Below are positions 1 through 8,366 of a stretch of 64,000 nucleotides of DNA, one piece after another. Position 1 is the stretch's first letter, and every line of letters starts with the position of its first letter. The position numbers and the translations under genes were made by a program. The stretch spans positions 62,001 to 126,000 of the forward strand of contig NZ_RHOS01000004.1 of assembly GCF_003946205.1 (NCBI RefSeq), written 5' to 3'. Source of the DNA: Companilactobacillus keshanensis. GTDB taxonomy: Bacteria > Bacillota > Bacilli > Lactobacillales > Lactobacillaceae. Below the pieces are notes generated by a model. It was given only the letters and a program-made list of their open reading frames with translations. It ran no database searches and had not been told where the DNA came from.

Positions 1-272
1 CTGGACCATATGGTCAGGATCTTGTCTGTGCAGCTGTTTCGGCGGTTTCAATAGGAACGATCAATAATCTGGAAAAACTTACTGAGGATACTCCGCTCGT
101 AGTTCTCGACGAGGAAAACGGTGGACACCTTGGTTGTCGCTTTGACAAAGCAGTATCCCATGATACAGCTTTGTTATTGGAAAACTTATATTGGACATTG
201 AAAGATATTCAAGATAGTTATCCTAAAAACATAGAAGTTCAGATTCAAAAAAATAAAATCGACTTTAATTAG
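1..272 (+). CDS. prp: Ribosomal-processing cysteine protease Prp (5' truncated by window edge)
   Basis: An open frame enters from the left edge (first full codon at base 3) and ends with TAG at 270-272, giving about 89 C-terminal residues. The segment GQDLVCAAVSAV carries the Cys (codon 27-29) expected to be the catalytic Cys of the Prp/YsxB family; the partner His lies upstream of the window. Prp removes the N-terminal extension of ribosomal protein L27 in Firmicutes. The neighbour is rpmA, 12 bases downstream, whose N-terminus has the matching cleavage motif, and the stop codon overlaps the rpmA ribosome binding site, so the two are translationally close. rplU (L21) should lie just outside the window. 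Confidence 0.88.
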   Translation, partial: GPYGQDLVCAAVSAVSIGTINNLEKLTEDTPLVVLDEENGGHLGCRFDKAVSHDTALLLENLYWTLKDIQDSYPKNIEVQIQKNKIDFN

Positions 273-284
273 GAGGTAAATTTC

Positions 285-557
285 ATGCTTAAAATGAATT
301 TACAATTTTTCTCTCACCACAAGGGTGGTGGATCAACTGCTAATGGACGTGATTCAGCTGGTCGTAGACTAGGCGCAAAACGTGCTGATGGTCAAGCTAT
401 CACTGCCGGTGCAATCATTTATAGACAACGTGGAACAAAGATTCATCCTGGAGCTAATGTTGGTCGCGGTGGCGATGATACATTGTTTGCTCTTACAGAT
501 GGCGTTGTTAAGTTCGAAAGACTTGGTAGAGACAAGAAACAAGTTTCAGTTTACTAA
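285..557 (+). CDS. rpmA: 50S ribosomal protein L27, precursor with cleavable N-terminus
   Basis: This is a 90-residue L27 with the conserved core [19 protein letters not shown]. It starts with MLKMNLQFF followed by SHHKGGG. In Firmicutes the protease Prp cuts after the LQFF motif, so mature L27 should begin at Ser10. L27 sits at the peptidyl transferase centre of the 50S subunit, and its freed N-terminus reaches the P-site tRNA. A strong AGGAGGT lies at 271-277, seven bases before the ATG. It is cotranscribed with prp and is followed by an intrinsic terminator. Confidence 0.97.
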   Translation: MLKMNLQFFSHHKGGGSTANGRDSAGRRLGAKRADGQAITAGAIIYRQRGTKIHPGANVGRGGDDTLFALTDGVVKFERLGRDKKQVSVY

Positions 558-600
558 TAAGAGTTAGAGGGATCACCTCTAAACAACTCAAATTGTTGAA

Positions 601-628
601 AAAAGAGGACATAGTCCTCTTTTTTTTA
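601..628 (+). terminator. Intrinsic terminator after rpmA
   Basis: A 10-bp stem (601-610 with 614-623) closes a three-base ATA loop and runs into an uninterrupted T tract. A second small inverted repeat (TTAGAGG with CCTCTAA, about 563-582) lies just upstream. It ends the rplU-prp-rpmA operon. The remaining 95 bases before efp are AT-rich and probably hold the efp promoter, but I could not settle on -35/-10 boxes. Confidence 0.9.
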
Positions 629-724
629 TATAATAAGCGTGGGATATTGCCATATTCATAGAAATATTGGTAAGATAATATGTAAAGTGTTTTTTTACGT
701 TTAAAGTAATCGAGGAGATAAATT

Positions 725-1288
725 ATGTCAATTTCAGTAAATGAATTTAAAAATGGCTTAACTATTGAAGTAAAAGATGGTTTATGGCGTGTTATCGAGT
801 TCCAACATGTTAAACCAGGTAAGGGTAGTGCTTTTGTACGTTCTAAGTTAAAGAACTTGAGAACAGGTGCTGTTCAAGAAATGACTTTTAGATCAACTGC
901 TAAAGTTGAAAAGGCTCAAATTGAAAATAAAAAAATGCAATATCTATATGCAGATGGTACTAACCATGTCTTCATGGATATGGCTTCTTATGAACAACTA
1001 TCACTTCCACAAGAACAGATTACAAACGAACTTAAGTATCTTAAGGAAAATATGGAAGTTAACATCATGATGTACGGTGGTGAAACTCTTGGTGTAGATA
1101 TTCCTAATACGGTTGATCTTGAAGTTACAGAAACTGAAGCATCAATTAAAGGTGATACACAATCAGGTGGTTCAAAACCAGCTACTATGGAAACAGGCCT
1201 TGTTGTCCAAGTTCCATTCTTTGTTAACCAAGGTGATATGCTAACAATTAACACGCAAGATGGTACATATATTTCACGTGCTAACTAA
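725..1288 (+). CDS. efp: Translation elongation factor P
   Basis: The protein has 187 residues, the usual EF-P length, with three beta-barrel domains. The tip loop of domain I reads [12 protein letters not shown], with Lys33 at the position that is modified in other bacteria; no modification enzyme gene is in the window. The C-terminal EF-P signature region is present near residues 150-187. EF-P binds between the P and E sites and relieves stalling at polyproline. The start has a GAGGAGATAA binding site. It heads the efp-yqhY-nusB cluster; the accB-accC genes that sit between efp and yqhY in Bacillus are absent here. Confidence 0.97.
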   Translation: MSISVNEFKNGLTIEVKDGLWRVIEFQHVKPGKGSAFVRSKLKNLRTGAVQEMTFRSTAKVEKAQIENKKMQYLYADGTNHVFMDMASYEQLSLPQEQITNELKYLKENMEVNIMMYGGETLGVDIPNTVDLEVTETEASIKGDTQSGGSKPATMETGLVVQVPFFVNQGDMLTINTQDGTYISRAN

Positions 1289-1311
1289 TTTTTGATTATG
1301 GAGATAAGTTT

Positions 1312-1731
1312 ATGGCTGAACAAAAATATGTTTCTCTAAAACAAGATAGTGGAAAAATAAATGGAAACGTTGAAATCTCACATCAAGTTATTGAGATTCT
1401 TTTAGGAATCGCTACTAGTCAGGTCGAAGGCGTTTATGAAATGAGAGGAAGTCTATCCAGTCGTTTAGATTCTTTATTTGGAAGAATCAATCACGGCAAG
1501 GGTGTAGACGTTGTCCTCAGTGATAATCAAGTTTCTGCTGACGTGTTTGTTTATCTAGAGTATGGCGTATCTATTCCCAAAGTATCCTTAGAAATTCAAA
1601 AATCAGCCATTGAACAACTTGAATTCATGACCGATTTAACTTTGAATGAGATCAATGTACATGTTGTAGGTTTGATCGCTAAAAAAGAAGATGGCGAAAT
1701 AGAACGTGTAACAACGGAAAAAAAGGAATAA
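1312..1731 (+). CDS. yqhY: Asp23/Gls24 family protein, YqhY-type
   Basis: This is a 139-residue Asp23/Gls24 (alkaline shock protein) family member. The core from about residue 18 (NVEISHQVIEILLGIATSQVEGVYEM is split here as NVEISHQVIEILLGIA and TSQVEGVYEM) and the segment VFVYLEYGVSIPKV are typical. The position between efp and nusB identifies it as the YqhY ortholog. In B. subtilis YqhY is linked to control of acetyl-CoA carboxylase, but accBC are not adjacent here, so that role is not supported by context. A second paralog (YloU-type) lies at 19433. Confidence 0.85.
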   Translation: MAEQKYVSLKQDSGKINGNVEISHQVIEILLGIATSQVEGVYEMRGSLSSRLDSLFGRINHGKGVDVVLSDNQVSADVFVYLEYGVSIPKVSLEIQKSAIEQLEFMTDLTLNEINVHVVGLIAKKEDGEIERVTTEKKE

Positions 1732-1736
1732 AACGA

Positions 1737-2144
1737 GTGAGTATGAATAGACATAAAATCAGAGAACTTGCAGTTCAATCGCTTTTTTCCATTGAAACAA
1801 CAAAAGACGATTCACAAACAGCAATTAATTCTGTTATGGATATAGCTGATTTGGGTGAAGAAGAAGCTCCAGAATATCTAACTTTCTTAGTATCAGGGAC
1901 TTTAGAAAAACAAGCTGAATTAGATAAAGAAATTGCCGATCACTTGAAGAAAAAGTGGACAATTCAAAGATTATCACGAATTGATCGGGTTGTTTTGCGT
2001 GTGGGATTGTTTGAAATGGAAAATAGTTTAGAAGTTCCAAAAAAAGTAGCAATTGATGAAGCAATCGAATTGGCTGGTGAATTTGGCGATAAAGATTCGA
2101 AATCATTTGTTAATGGTATATTATCTAACTTTGTTGAAGGGTAA
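1737..2144 (+). CDS. nusB: Transcription antitermination factor NusB
   Basis: The 135-residue protein begins with the NusB hallmark RHKIRELAVQSLF and contains IDRVVLRVGLFEM and KVAIDEAIELAGEFGDKDSKSFVNGIL across the C-terminal half (written with positions about 82-132). NusB forms a dimer with S10 (NusE) in rRNA antitermination. The start is probably GTG at 1737, because AAGGA at 1724-1728 lies eight bases upstream; ATG at 1743 is the alternative. The gene follows yqhY by five bases. Its stop codon is inside the 5' arm of a strong terminator that runs into folD. Confidence 0.95.
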   Translation: MSMNRHKIRELAVQSLFSIETTKDDSQTAINSVMDIADLGEEEAPEYLTFLVSGTLEKQAELDKEIADHLKKKWTIQRLSRIDRVVLRVGLFEMENSLEVPKKVAIDEAIELAGEFGDKDSKSFVNGILSNFVEG

Positions 2145-2170
2145 GGCTGGTACTTTGTACCAGCCTTTTT
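2143..2170 (+). terminator. Strong terminator-like hairpin abutting folD
   Basis: Bases 2143-2153 pair perfectly with 2157-2167 over a three-base TTT loop (11 bp, rich in G-C at the core), followed by a T run ending at 2170. The nusB stop codon (2142-2144) enters the 5' arm, and the folD ATG (2171) is the next base after the T tract. It can act as a terminator for nusB or an attenuator for folD and downstream genes. Confidence 0.88.
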
Positions 2171-3031
2171 ATGGTGAATAAATTGGAAATTTTAGACGGT
2201 AAAAAAGTAGCCGATGCATCAGATAAGAAAATGGCTAAACGGGTTGCTGATTTAAAAAATCAAAATGTAACTCCAGGTTTGGCTGTGATTTTAGTTGGGG
2301 ACAATAGTGCTAGTTCAATCTATGTTAGAAATAAGAAACGTCGTGCAGAGAAATTGGGAATCAACTTTCAATTGATCCACTTTGATGATTCAATTACAGA
2401 AAATGAATTATTAGAAAAAATTGAACAATTAAATAACGATGAGACAGTTGACGGCTTTATTGTTCAATTACCATTGCCAGATCATATTGATGAAGAAAAA
2501 GTTATCCAAGCAATTGACTCCAAAAAAGATGTAGATGGGTTTGCACCCAAGAACGTTGGTAATCTTTGGACGGGTGAACCCCATACGTTGCCTGCCACAG
2601 CCTCTGGTATTATGATGATGCTAGATTTTTATAATGTTGATATTGATGGTAAAAACGTTGTAATAATTGGTCGCAGTAATATTGTTGGTAAGCCAGTTGC
2701 AGCAATGATGCTTGCTAAGAATGCAACGGTTACTATTACACATTCGCATACTAAGAATTTGGCTGATGTTGCCAAAAATGCGGATATTCTAGTCGTTGCA
2801 ATTGGACAAGCCAAATTTATCAATAAGAGTTTTGTTAAAGACGATGCAGTTGTGATTGATGTTGGTATGGATCATGATGAAAACGGTAAGTTATGTGGAG
2901 ATGTAGATTTTGACGATGTTAAAGATATCGTCAGCCTTATTTCACCGGTTCCTGGTGGTGTTGGTCCGATGACAATTACAGCATTGATGGATCAAGTTAT
3001 TGAACTTGCTGAAGGCCGTGCCAATGGATAA
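2171..3031 (+). CDS. folD: Bifunctional methylenetetrahydrofolate dehydrogenase/cyclohydrolase FolD
   Basis: The 286-residue protein interconverts 5,10-methylene-, 5,10-methenyl- and 10-formyl-THF, feeding formyl groups to purine synthesis (purN, purH in this window) and to Fmt. Visible motifs are SSIYVRNKKRR with the catalytic Lys (about residue 54-56), VQLPLPDHI, KDVDGF, GRSNIVGKPVAAMM (NADP site) and PVPGGVGPMT. The conserved PxTPxG segment reads PATASG here, so its second Pro is replaced. No convincing Shine-Dalgarno site precedes ATG 2171; GTG 2174 and TTG 2183 are alternatives. The 3' end overlaps xseA by eight bases. Confidence 0.95.
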   Translation: MVNKLEILDGKKVADASDKKMAKRVADLKNQNVTPGLAVILVGDNSASSIYVRNKKRRAEKLGINFQLIHFDDSITENELLEKIEQLNNDETVDGFIVQLPLPDHIDEEKVIQAIDSKKDVDGFAPKNVGNLWTGEPHTLPATASGIMMMLDFYNVDIDGKNVVIIGRSNIVGKPVAAMMLAKNATVTITHSHTKNLADVAKNADILVVAIGQAKFINKSFVKDDAVVIDVGMDHDENGKLCGDVDFDDVKDIVSLISPVPGGVGPMTITALMDQVIELAEGRANG

Positions 3032-4370
3032 TTCTCAATATTTAACAGTTACGGCGCTAACACAATATTTAAAGCGAAAATTTGATGTTGATCCTTATTT
3101 GGGCCACGTTTATTTGATGGGGGAGATTTCTAATTTTCGCTTACGTCCTTCGCACCAATATTTTTCTTTAAAAGATGACAAAGCTAAAATATCAGCAATT
3201 ATGTTCAAATCTAATTTCAGTAAAGTAAAATTTAAACCTGAAGAAGGTATGAAAGTACTTGTAAAAGGCAGAATCTCACTCTACGAGCCAAGTGGAACTT
3301 ATCAGATGTATGTTGAGTCAATGGAGCCTGATGGGCTAGGGGCCCTATATTTGGCATTAGAGCAATTAAAGAAGAAGCTTTCTCAACAAGGTATCTTTGA
3401 TTTGCCTAAACGTCAAATACCTCAGTTCCCTAAGCGAATAGCCGTAATTACTAGTCAATCCGGAGCTGTTATCCATGACATTATGACAACCGTTAAAAGG
3501 CGCTATCCGATTGTTCAGCTGGTACTTTTTCCAGCCCAAGTACAAGGGGATTCAGCTTCTGGTACAATTGTCGAGCAATTGAAACGAATTAATGAGATTG
3601 GAAATTTTGATACAATAATTATTGGTCGTGGTGGTGGTTCAATTGAGGATCTCTGGCCATTCAATGAAGAAATAGTGGCTCAAGCTATAGTTCAAAGTCA
3701 AATTCCTATTATTTCATCAGTTGGTCATGAGACCGATACCACTATTGCTGATATGGTTGCTGATTTGAGAGCGGCGACACCAACTGCTGCTGCCGAATTG
3801 GCTACACCGGTTTTGCGAGATGTGTTGATGCATATTCAGGATTTGAGGACTCGATTGAGTAATGCTCAAGTGAAATTAATTCAAAATTATCACGATCAGG
3901 TGAGAAATTATGCTCAAAATACTTTTTTGCAGCATCCTGAACGTATTTATGAGGTCTATTTGCAAAAAGTGGACAATTTGACATCTCGTTTAAATAAAAT
4001 TGTTTCAGAGCAGATCTATAATGAAAGACAATCTTTATGGGATATTCGTGGTCGTTTAAACAATCAATCACCGATGAGTCAACTTCATTATTACGATACG
4101 ATGGTGAACAATTATCAACAAAGGGTTTTAAATTCTACTAATAGAATTATTAATAATAATAGAAATTCATTCAGTAAAGAGGCTGCGGCATTAGATTCTT
4201 TGAGTCCATTAAGGACTTTGAGTCGTGGTTATGCTATTGCTACTGACGATGATGGTAAAATATTAAAACAGGTTAAAGATTATCAGGTTGATCAAACGAT
4301 CAATTTAAAAGTTATTGATGGTAATGTTAAATTAATAACCAAGGAAATAAGTGAGGAAAATAATGGCTGA
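3024..4370 (+). CDS. xseA: Exodeoxyribonuclease VII large subunit
   Basis: The 448-residue protein has an N-terminal OB fold (about 1-100), the catalytic region with [17 protein letters not shown] (146-162) and [16 protein letters not shown] (201-216), and a long helical C-terminus. With XseB it degrades single-stranded DNA from both ends to oligonucleotides. I chose ATG 3024, inside the end of folD, because GAAGG lies just upstream and [17 protein letters not shown] matches the family start; the frame is open further upstream. It overlaps xseB by eight bases, indicating coupled translation. Confidence 0.95.
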   Translation: MDNSQYLTVTALTQYLKRKFDVDPYLGHVYLMGEISNFRLRPSHQYFSLKDDKAKISAIMFKSNFSKVKFKPEEGMKVLVKGRISLYEPSGTYQMYVESMEPDGLGALYLALEQLKKKLSQQGIFDLPKRQIPQFPKRIAVITSQSGAVIHDIMTTVKRRYPIVQLVLFPAQVQGDSASGTIVEQLKRINEIGNFDTIIIGRGGGSIEDLWPFNEEIVAQAIVQSQIPIISSVGHETDTTIADMVADLRAATPTAAAELATPVLRDVLMHIQDLRTRLSNAQVKLIQNYHDQVRNYAQNTFLQHPERIYEVYLQKVDNLTSRLNKIVSEQIYNERQSLWDIRGRLNNQSPMSQLHYYDTMVNNYQQRVLNSTNRIINNNRNSFSKEAAALDSLSPLRTLSRGYAIATDDDGKILKQVKDYQVDQTINLKVIDGNVKLITKEISEENNG

Positions 4371-4602
4371 AGAAAAGAAATCATTTGAAGATAATTTGAA
4401 AGATTTAGAAGACATTGTAACTAATCTTGAAAATGGAAATGTTCCTTTGGAAGAAGCTATGGAGAATTTCAAAAAAGGAATCTCATTGAGTAAAAAGCTT
4501 GAAAAAACTCTCAGTGATGCTGAAACAACAGTCACAAAAATCATGCAAAAAGATGGCTCTGAGTCTACACTAGAAGATAAAGATAATGAAGGTAATGAAT
4601 AG
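4363..4602 (+). CDS. xseB: Exodeoxyribonuclease VII small subunit
   Basis: This 79-residue acidic helical protein has the XseB pattern [19 protein letters not shown] followed by [17 protein letters not shown]. It binds the XseA C-terminal helices in several copies. ATG 4363 is preceded by GTGAGGAAA with a six-base spacing and overlaps the xseA stop region; GTG 4351 is in frame but lacks a binding site. ispA follows two bases after the stop. Confidence 0.95.
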   Translation: MAEEKKSFEDNLKDLEDIVTNLENGNVPLEEAMENFKKGISLSKKLEKTLSDAETTVTKIMQKDGSESTLEDKDNEGNE

Positions 4603-4604
4603 AT

Positions 4605-5444
4605 ATGGATATAAAAGAATTTCATAATTTTCATGAAAAGGTCTTGCCTGAATTTGATCAATTTTTAACAGCTAAGTTAGATAAGGAAATAAAACAACCT
4701 AAATTAAGAGATGCCATGCTCTATTCTCTAAATTCTGGTGGCAAAAGAGTTCGCCCAGTTTTAATGTTAGCCGTAATATATTCTTGTGGCGTAAAACTGG
4801 AAGACTTAAAAGACTACTATGATATTGCTGGTGCGATCGAATTGATCCACACATATTCGTTGATCCATGACGATTTACCTGAAATGGATAACGATGATTA
4901 TCGTCGAGGTAAACTAACTAGTCATAAGAAATTTGGAACTGGTGCCGCAGTATTAGCTGGTGACGGATTATTGACTCAGGCATTTTATTGGATAGCTAAG
5001 TCTAATTTAGATGCTTACAAACGTATGGCAGCGGTTCGAATCTTGAGTCATAATGCTGGTCCAATGGGGATGGTCGCTGGTCAGATGACTGATATCAGTC
5101 ATCAAAAACTTGATGAGGATGAATTAACACTCCTACATCAACATAAAACGGCAGATTTAATCGTTGCTGCTATTACTATTGGAGCTTTTTGTGCAGACCA
5201 TGAGTTATCAAGTCATTTAGTAGAGTATGGACAAAAAGTCGGTTTGGCTTTTCAATTAAAAGATGATTTAGATGATAGTGAAGATGGAGAAGATGTTGAT
5301 AAAAATACTTTTCCTAATCTGATAGGAAAATCTGCCACTGAAGAAAAATTGCGTAATTTAGTTAAAGATGCTTTAAATGCAGTGTTAAAGGAAGAAAAGT
5401 TTGATAAGAATTTGATGGTCAGTTTCTTAGACTATTTTAAATAG
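4605..5444 (+). CDS. ispA: Polyprenyl synthetase, farnesyl diphosphate synthase type
   Basis: The 279-residue prenyltransferase condenses IPP with DMAPP/GPP to farnesyl diphosphate, the precursor used by UppS (53926) for the lipid carrier. GGKRVRP (45-51), the first Asp-rich motif DDLPEMDNDD (89-98) and the second KDDLDD (219-224) are intact. It is slightly shorter than many IspA proteins at the C-terminus. The gene lies between xseB and tlyA; dxs, which follows ispA in Bacillus, is missing, consistent with lactobacilli making IPP by the mevalonate pathway. Confidence 0.93.
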   Translation: MDIKEFHNFHEKVLPEFDQFLTAKLDKEIKQPKLRDAMLYSLNSGGKRVRPVLMLAVIYSCGVKLEDLKDYYDIAGAIELIHTYSLIHDDLPEMDNDDYRRGKLTSHKKFGTGAAVLAGDGLLTQAFYWIAKSNLDAYKRMAAVRILSHNAGPMGMVAGQMTDISHQKLDEDELTLLHQHKTADLIVAAITIGAFCADHELSSHLVEYGQKVGLAFQLKDDLDDSEDGEDVDKNTFPNLIGKSATEEKLRNLVKDALNAVLKEEKFDKNLMVSFLDYFK

Positions 5445-5458
5445 ACAGGTGAAAATTA

Positions 5459-6283
5459 TTGGCAAAAAAAAGAGTAGATGTATTATTAGTTGAGCAAAAT
5501 TTATTTGAATCACGTGAGCAGGCTAAACGTTCTATTATGGCTGGAGAGGTATACAACCAAGATAATCTGCGTTTTGACAAACCAGGTGAAAAAATTGATC
5601 CAGATACAATTCTTCATGTTGTTGAAGGTGCACATAGTAAATATGTTAGCCGTGGTGGATATAAGTTAGAAAAAGCTGTGGAATCATTCAATATCGATCT
5701 GCAGGATAAAATTTGTCTTGATATTGGTTCGTCAACGGGTGGATTTACTGACGTAGCTTTGCAAAATGGTGCCAAGATGGTGTACGCCCTAGATGTTGGC
5801 TACAATCAATTAGCCTGGAAATTACGCAGTGATGATCGCGTAGTGGTAATGGAACGAGTTAATTTCCGTTACAGTAAACCTGATGACTTTCACGATGGAT
5901 TACCAGAATTTGCTATGACCGATGTATCGTTTATCTCTTTAGAGCTGATCATGCCACCAATGTTTAATATTATATTGCCTGGTTCAGATGCCGTTTGTTT
6001 AATCAAACCACAGTTTGAAGCTGGTCCAGAGAATGTTGGTAAACATGGTATCGTGCGTGATCATAAAGTTCATCAAATGGTTTTAGAGAAGATTTTGAAT
6101 TTTGCTAAAGAAACAGGATTTATCGTTAAAGGATTAGATTTTTCTCCTATTAAAGGAGGAGAAGGAAATATTGAGTTCTTGATGAATATTCAAAAACCTC
6201 AAACAAAGCAACCTGGTGAGATTTTAGATAGTGTATCGATCGAAGATACTATGAATGCAGCATATACAAGTCTTAATAAATAG
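5459..6283 (+). CDS. tlyA: TlyA family rRNA methyltransferase / hemolysin-like S4 protein (YqxC)
   Basis: The 274-residue protein has an N-terminal S4 RNA-binding domain (about 1-65), the linker YVSRGGYKLE (62-71) and an FtsJ-like SAM-dependent methyltransferase fold with DIGSSTGGFTD (88-98). TlyA proteins 2'-O-methylate rRNA; the haemolysin name is historical. The start is TTG 5459, supported by AGGTGA eight bases upstream and by the family start AKKRVDVLLVEQ. It lies between ispA and recN; the argR/ahrC gene normally found before recN is absent. Confidence 0.9.
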   Translation: MAKKRVDVLLVEQNLFESREQAKRSIMAGEVYNQDNLRFDKPGEKIDPDTILHVVEGAHSKYVSRGGYKLEKAVESFNIDLQDKICLDIGSSTGGFTDVALQNGAKMVYALDVGYNQLAWKLRSDDRVVVMERVNFRYSKPDDFHDGLPEFAMTDVSFISLELIMPPMFNIILPGSDAVCLIKPQFEAGPENVGKHGIVRDHKVHQMVLEKILNFAKETGFIVKGLDFSPIKGGEGNIEFLMNIQKPQTKQPGEILDSVSIEDTMNAAYTSLNK

Positions 6284-6291
6284 GTGATTTG

Positions 6292-7989
6292 ATGTTAAAG
6301 GAATTAATAATCAATAATTTTGCAATTATTAATGAATTACGACTTGATTTTAAAAAGGGCATGACTGCTTTGACTGGTGAAACTGGTGCAGGTAAGTCAA
6401 TTATTATAGATGCTTTGGGATTATTAGTAGGAAGTCGTTCGTCAATTGATTTTATTCGAACAGGACAAGATAAGTTAAAAGTGCAGGGATTATTTGAAGT
6501 TCATTCAGGTAGTCCTATTTTTGCCATTTTGGATCATTATGGAATTAATCATTCTGATAATTCGATCATTGTAAACCGAGAAATAAATCGTAAAGGTCGA
6601 AATGTCTGTCGAATTAATAATGAGTTAGTTAATACAAATACTTTAAAAGATATCGGCCGATTCTTAGTGGAAATTCATGGCCAAAATCAACAGCAAGAAC
6701 TATTGGATGAGGATAACCATATTGACATATTAGACAGATTTTCTGATGAAGATTTTAAAAATAATTTAGTGAAATATCAGAAATTGTTTACCCAGTATCA
6801 AGAAAAAATGGCACGTCTACGGGCAATTCAAAAGGATTCACAGAATATTGTTCAAAGAATCGATATGCTGAAGTTCCAAATTGAGGAGATCGATTCAGCT
6901 CAACTTCAAAAGGGTGAGGATGAAATTCTGGAAACTGAGAAGAATCATTTAGCCAATTTTGAAAAGATCAATAGTAGCCTTCAAGAAAGTTATCGTGTTT
7001 TGTCAGAAAATAATGTTGGTTCAGTTGATTCGTTGGGAAATGTTCGTGACAGTCTTGATGACATTAAGGAATTTGATAAAACATATCAAGAATTGTACGA
7101 TTCAATCAATGGTGCCTATTATCAGATTCAAGATGATGCGGCCACTATTTCGGATGCCTTAGATAATCTTGATTTCGATGAAGATCGATTAGATGAGATT
7201 CAAAAGCGCTTGACGGTAATTGATAATTTGGAGAAAAAATACGGTCCTACCTTAGATGAGGTTATTCAGTATGGACAAAATGCACATGATGAATTAGATA
7301 AGATTGATATTGATGATTCAACAGAAGATAAGTTAATTGCAACTATTGAAGAAGATAAAAATAAATTACTGGAATTGGGAAAAGTTCTATCTGACAAGCG
7401 ACATACAACTGCAAATGAACTAGAAAAATCTATCAATAAACAGTTAAAAGAGTTATTTATGAAAAATTCTAAATTTAATGTTCAGTTTAAAACTTTGGAT
7501 AGTGATTCCTTAACTGATAAGGGAATTGATCAGATTAGATTTAATCTAAAAACTAATGTAGGTGAAGATTTCAAACCACTAGTAAGAGTTGCCTCAGGCG
7601 GTGAATTGTCACGTGTTATCCTTGCTTTTGAATCAATAATAGCTGAAAAAATGAATGTCGATACGATTATCTTTGACGAAATAGATACTGGCGTTAGCGG
7701 TAGAGTAGCTCAAGCAATTGGAGATAAGATATATCGAGTTGCACAAGCGGTACAAGTTCTATGTATTACCCATTTACCACAAGTTGCAGCTATGAGTGAT
7801 CAACAATTTGAGATAAAAAAAGAGACCGTTAAGAATAAGACACAAACTAAAGTCTCATTACTTAACGATCAAGATCGAATCGAAGCTGTTTCATTAATGT
7901 TGGCTGGTACCAAAATCACTGACCTTACACGAGAACATGCCCAAGAATTGTTAGAATTAGCACAGGGTGAACAAAAAAGGTTAGATTAA
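6292..7989 (+). CDS. recN: DNA repair protein RecN
   Basis: This is a 565-residue SMC-like ATPase of double-strand break repair. Walker A GETGAGKS is at 29-36, followed by QNQQQELLD, a coiled-coil middle, the ABC signature VASGGELSRVILAFESI and the Walker B FDEIDTGVSGRVAQAIG near the C-terminus. ATG 6292 has AGGTGA six bases upstream. Its 3' end overlaps by nine bases the convergent gene at 7981-8304, which is LexA-controlled, so two damage-response genes face each other. Confidence 0.96.
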   Translation: MLKELIINNFAIINELRLDFKKGMTALTGETGAGKSIIIDALGLLVGSRSSIDFIRTGQDKLKVQGLFEVHSGSPIFAILDHYGINHSDNSIIVNREINRKGRNVCRINNELVNTNTLKDIGRFLVEIHGQNQQQELLDEDNHIDILDRFSDEDFKNNLVKYQKLFTQYQEKMARLRAIQKDSQNIVQRIDMLKFQIEEIDSAQLQKGEDEILETEKNHLANFEKINSSLQESYRVLSENNVGSVDSLGNVRDSLDDIKEFDKTYQELYDSINGAYYQIQDDAATISDALDNLDFDEDRLDEIQKRLTVIDNLEKKYGPTLDEVIQYGQNAHDELDKIDIDDSTEDKLIATIEEDKNKLLELGKVLSDKRHTTANELEKSINKQLKELFMKNSKFNVQFKTLDSDSLTDKGIDQIRFNLKTNVGEDFKPLVRVASGGELSRVILAFESIIAEKMNVDTIIFDEIDTGVSGRVAQAIGDKIYRVAQAVQVLCITHLPQVAAMSDQQFEIKKETVKNKTQTKVSLLNDQDRIEAVSLMLAGTKITDLTREHAQELLELAQGEQKRLD

Positions 7990-8304
7990 TTTTATTGATT
8001 TAAGATTATTGATATCAACTATTTGAAATAGATTTTTATTAACTTCCAGAATATATTTATTTGGATTAATTCTTTTAATCAACTTGCCTTGCATAGATGT
8101 TTCGTTTACCATAGTTACATTAATATAATATTGTTTTTGAAAACTTTGTTTAGCAAAGATAAACAGTTGTCTAATAGGCATTTGCTTGATTTGGGAAACA
8201 CTTTTACTATCCATATTGAAGTCGAAGTTCCTATCGATGAATTTAGCAGTGTTGTTAATGATGTTTTTAGTAAAGGTATTTGATTGATTTTGTTTTAGTT
8301 CCAT
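7981..8304 (-). CDS. Small SOS-controlled protein, possibly YolD-like
   Basis: This is a 107-residue basic protein without signal peptide or membrane segment. The C-terminal half (QYYINVTMVNETSMQGKL then KYILEVNKNLFQIVDINNL) looks like the beta-rich part of YolD-like proteins, which in Bacillus are SOS-induced partners of UmuC-type polymerases; that match is by eye and weak, and no umuC-like gene is adjacent. The strong evidence is upstream: a near-consensus sigma-A promoter whose spacer is a perfect LexA box, plus a second box in the 5' UTR. GGGGGAA precedes the ATG by seven bases. Convergent with recN. Treat the function as unknown but damage-inducible. Confidence 0.72.
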   Translation of the reverse strand: MELKQNQSNTFTKNIINNTAKFIDRNFDFNMDSKSVSQIKQMPIRQLFIFAKQSFQKQYYINVTMVNETSMQGKLIKRINPNKYILEVNKNLFQIVDINNLKSIKLI

Positions 8305-8316
8305 ATTCGATTCCCC

Positions 8317-8330
8317 CGAACACTTGTTTG
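8317..8330. promoter_or_regulatory. LexA (SOS) box 2, in the 5' UTR
   Basis: The site CGAAC-ACTT-GTTTG fits the Firmicute LexA consensus (CGAAC-N4-GTTYG). It lies between the promoter and the start of the minus-strand gene at 8304. Read on the minus strand its 14 bases are identical to the box between lexA and the DUF896 gene (48350-48363). Confidence 0.75.
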
Positions 8331-8334
8331 TGTC

Positions 8335-8363
8335 TTTATTATACGAACCTTTGTTCGTATAAG
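8335..8363 (+). promoter_or_regulatory. Possible plus-strand promoter toward gmk, overlapping the LexA box
   Basis: Because the palindrome is extended, the plus strand also shows TTTATT, 17 bases, TATAAG around the same LexA box. It would give a leader of about 80 bases to gmk. The boxes are weaker than on the minus strand, and another promoter in 8364-8440 is possible, so this is a tentative call. Confidence 0.35.
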
Positions 8364-8366
8364 CAA
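8338..8366 (-). promoter_or_regulatory. Sigma-A promoter of the SOS gene
   Basis: On the minus strand, TTGCTT (8366-8361) and a perfect TATAAT (8343-8338) are separated by exactly 17 bases. The spacer contains the whole LexA box, so repressor and RNA polymerase would compete directly. The predicted start is about 8331, giving a short leader that contains the second box. Confidence 0.85.
8339..8362. promoter_or_regulatory. LexA (SOS) box 1, extended perfect palindrome
   Basis: The core CGAAC-CTTT-GTTCG (8344-8357) is a consensus LexA site of Bacillus/Lactobacillus type. The symmetry extends to ten base pairs per arm (TTATACGAAC with GTTCGTATAA). It fills the spacer of the minus-strand promoter and, on the plus strand, could also sit in a weaker promoter toward gmk. 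Confidence 0.88.

Noticed and set aside
8089-8283. Plus-strand 64-codon frame inside the SOS gene
   Set aside because: No ribosome binding site; the minus-strand gene has promoter, operators and binding site.
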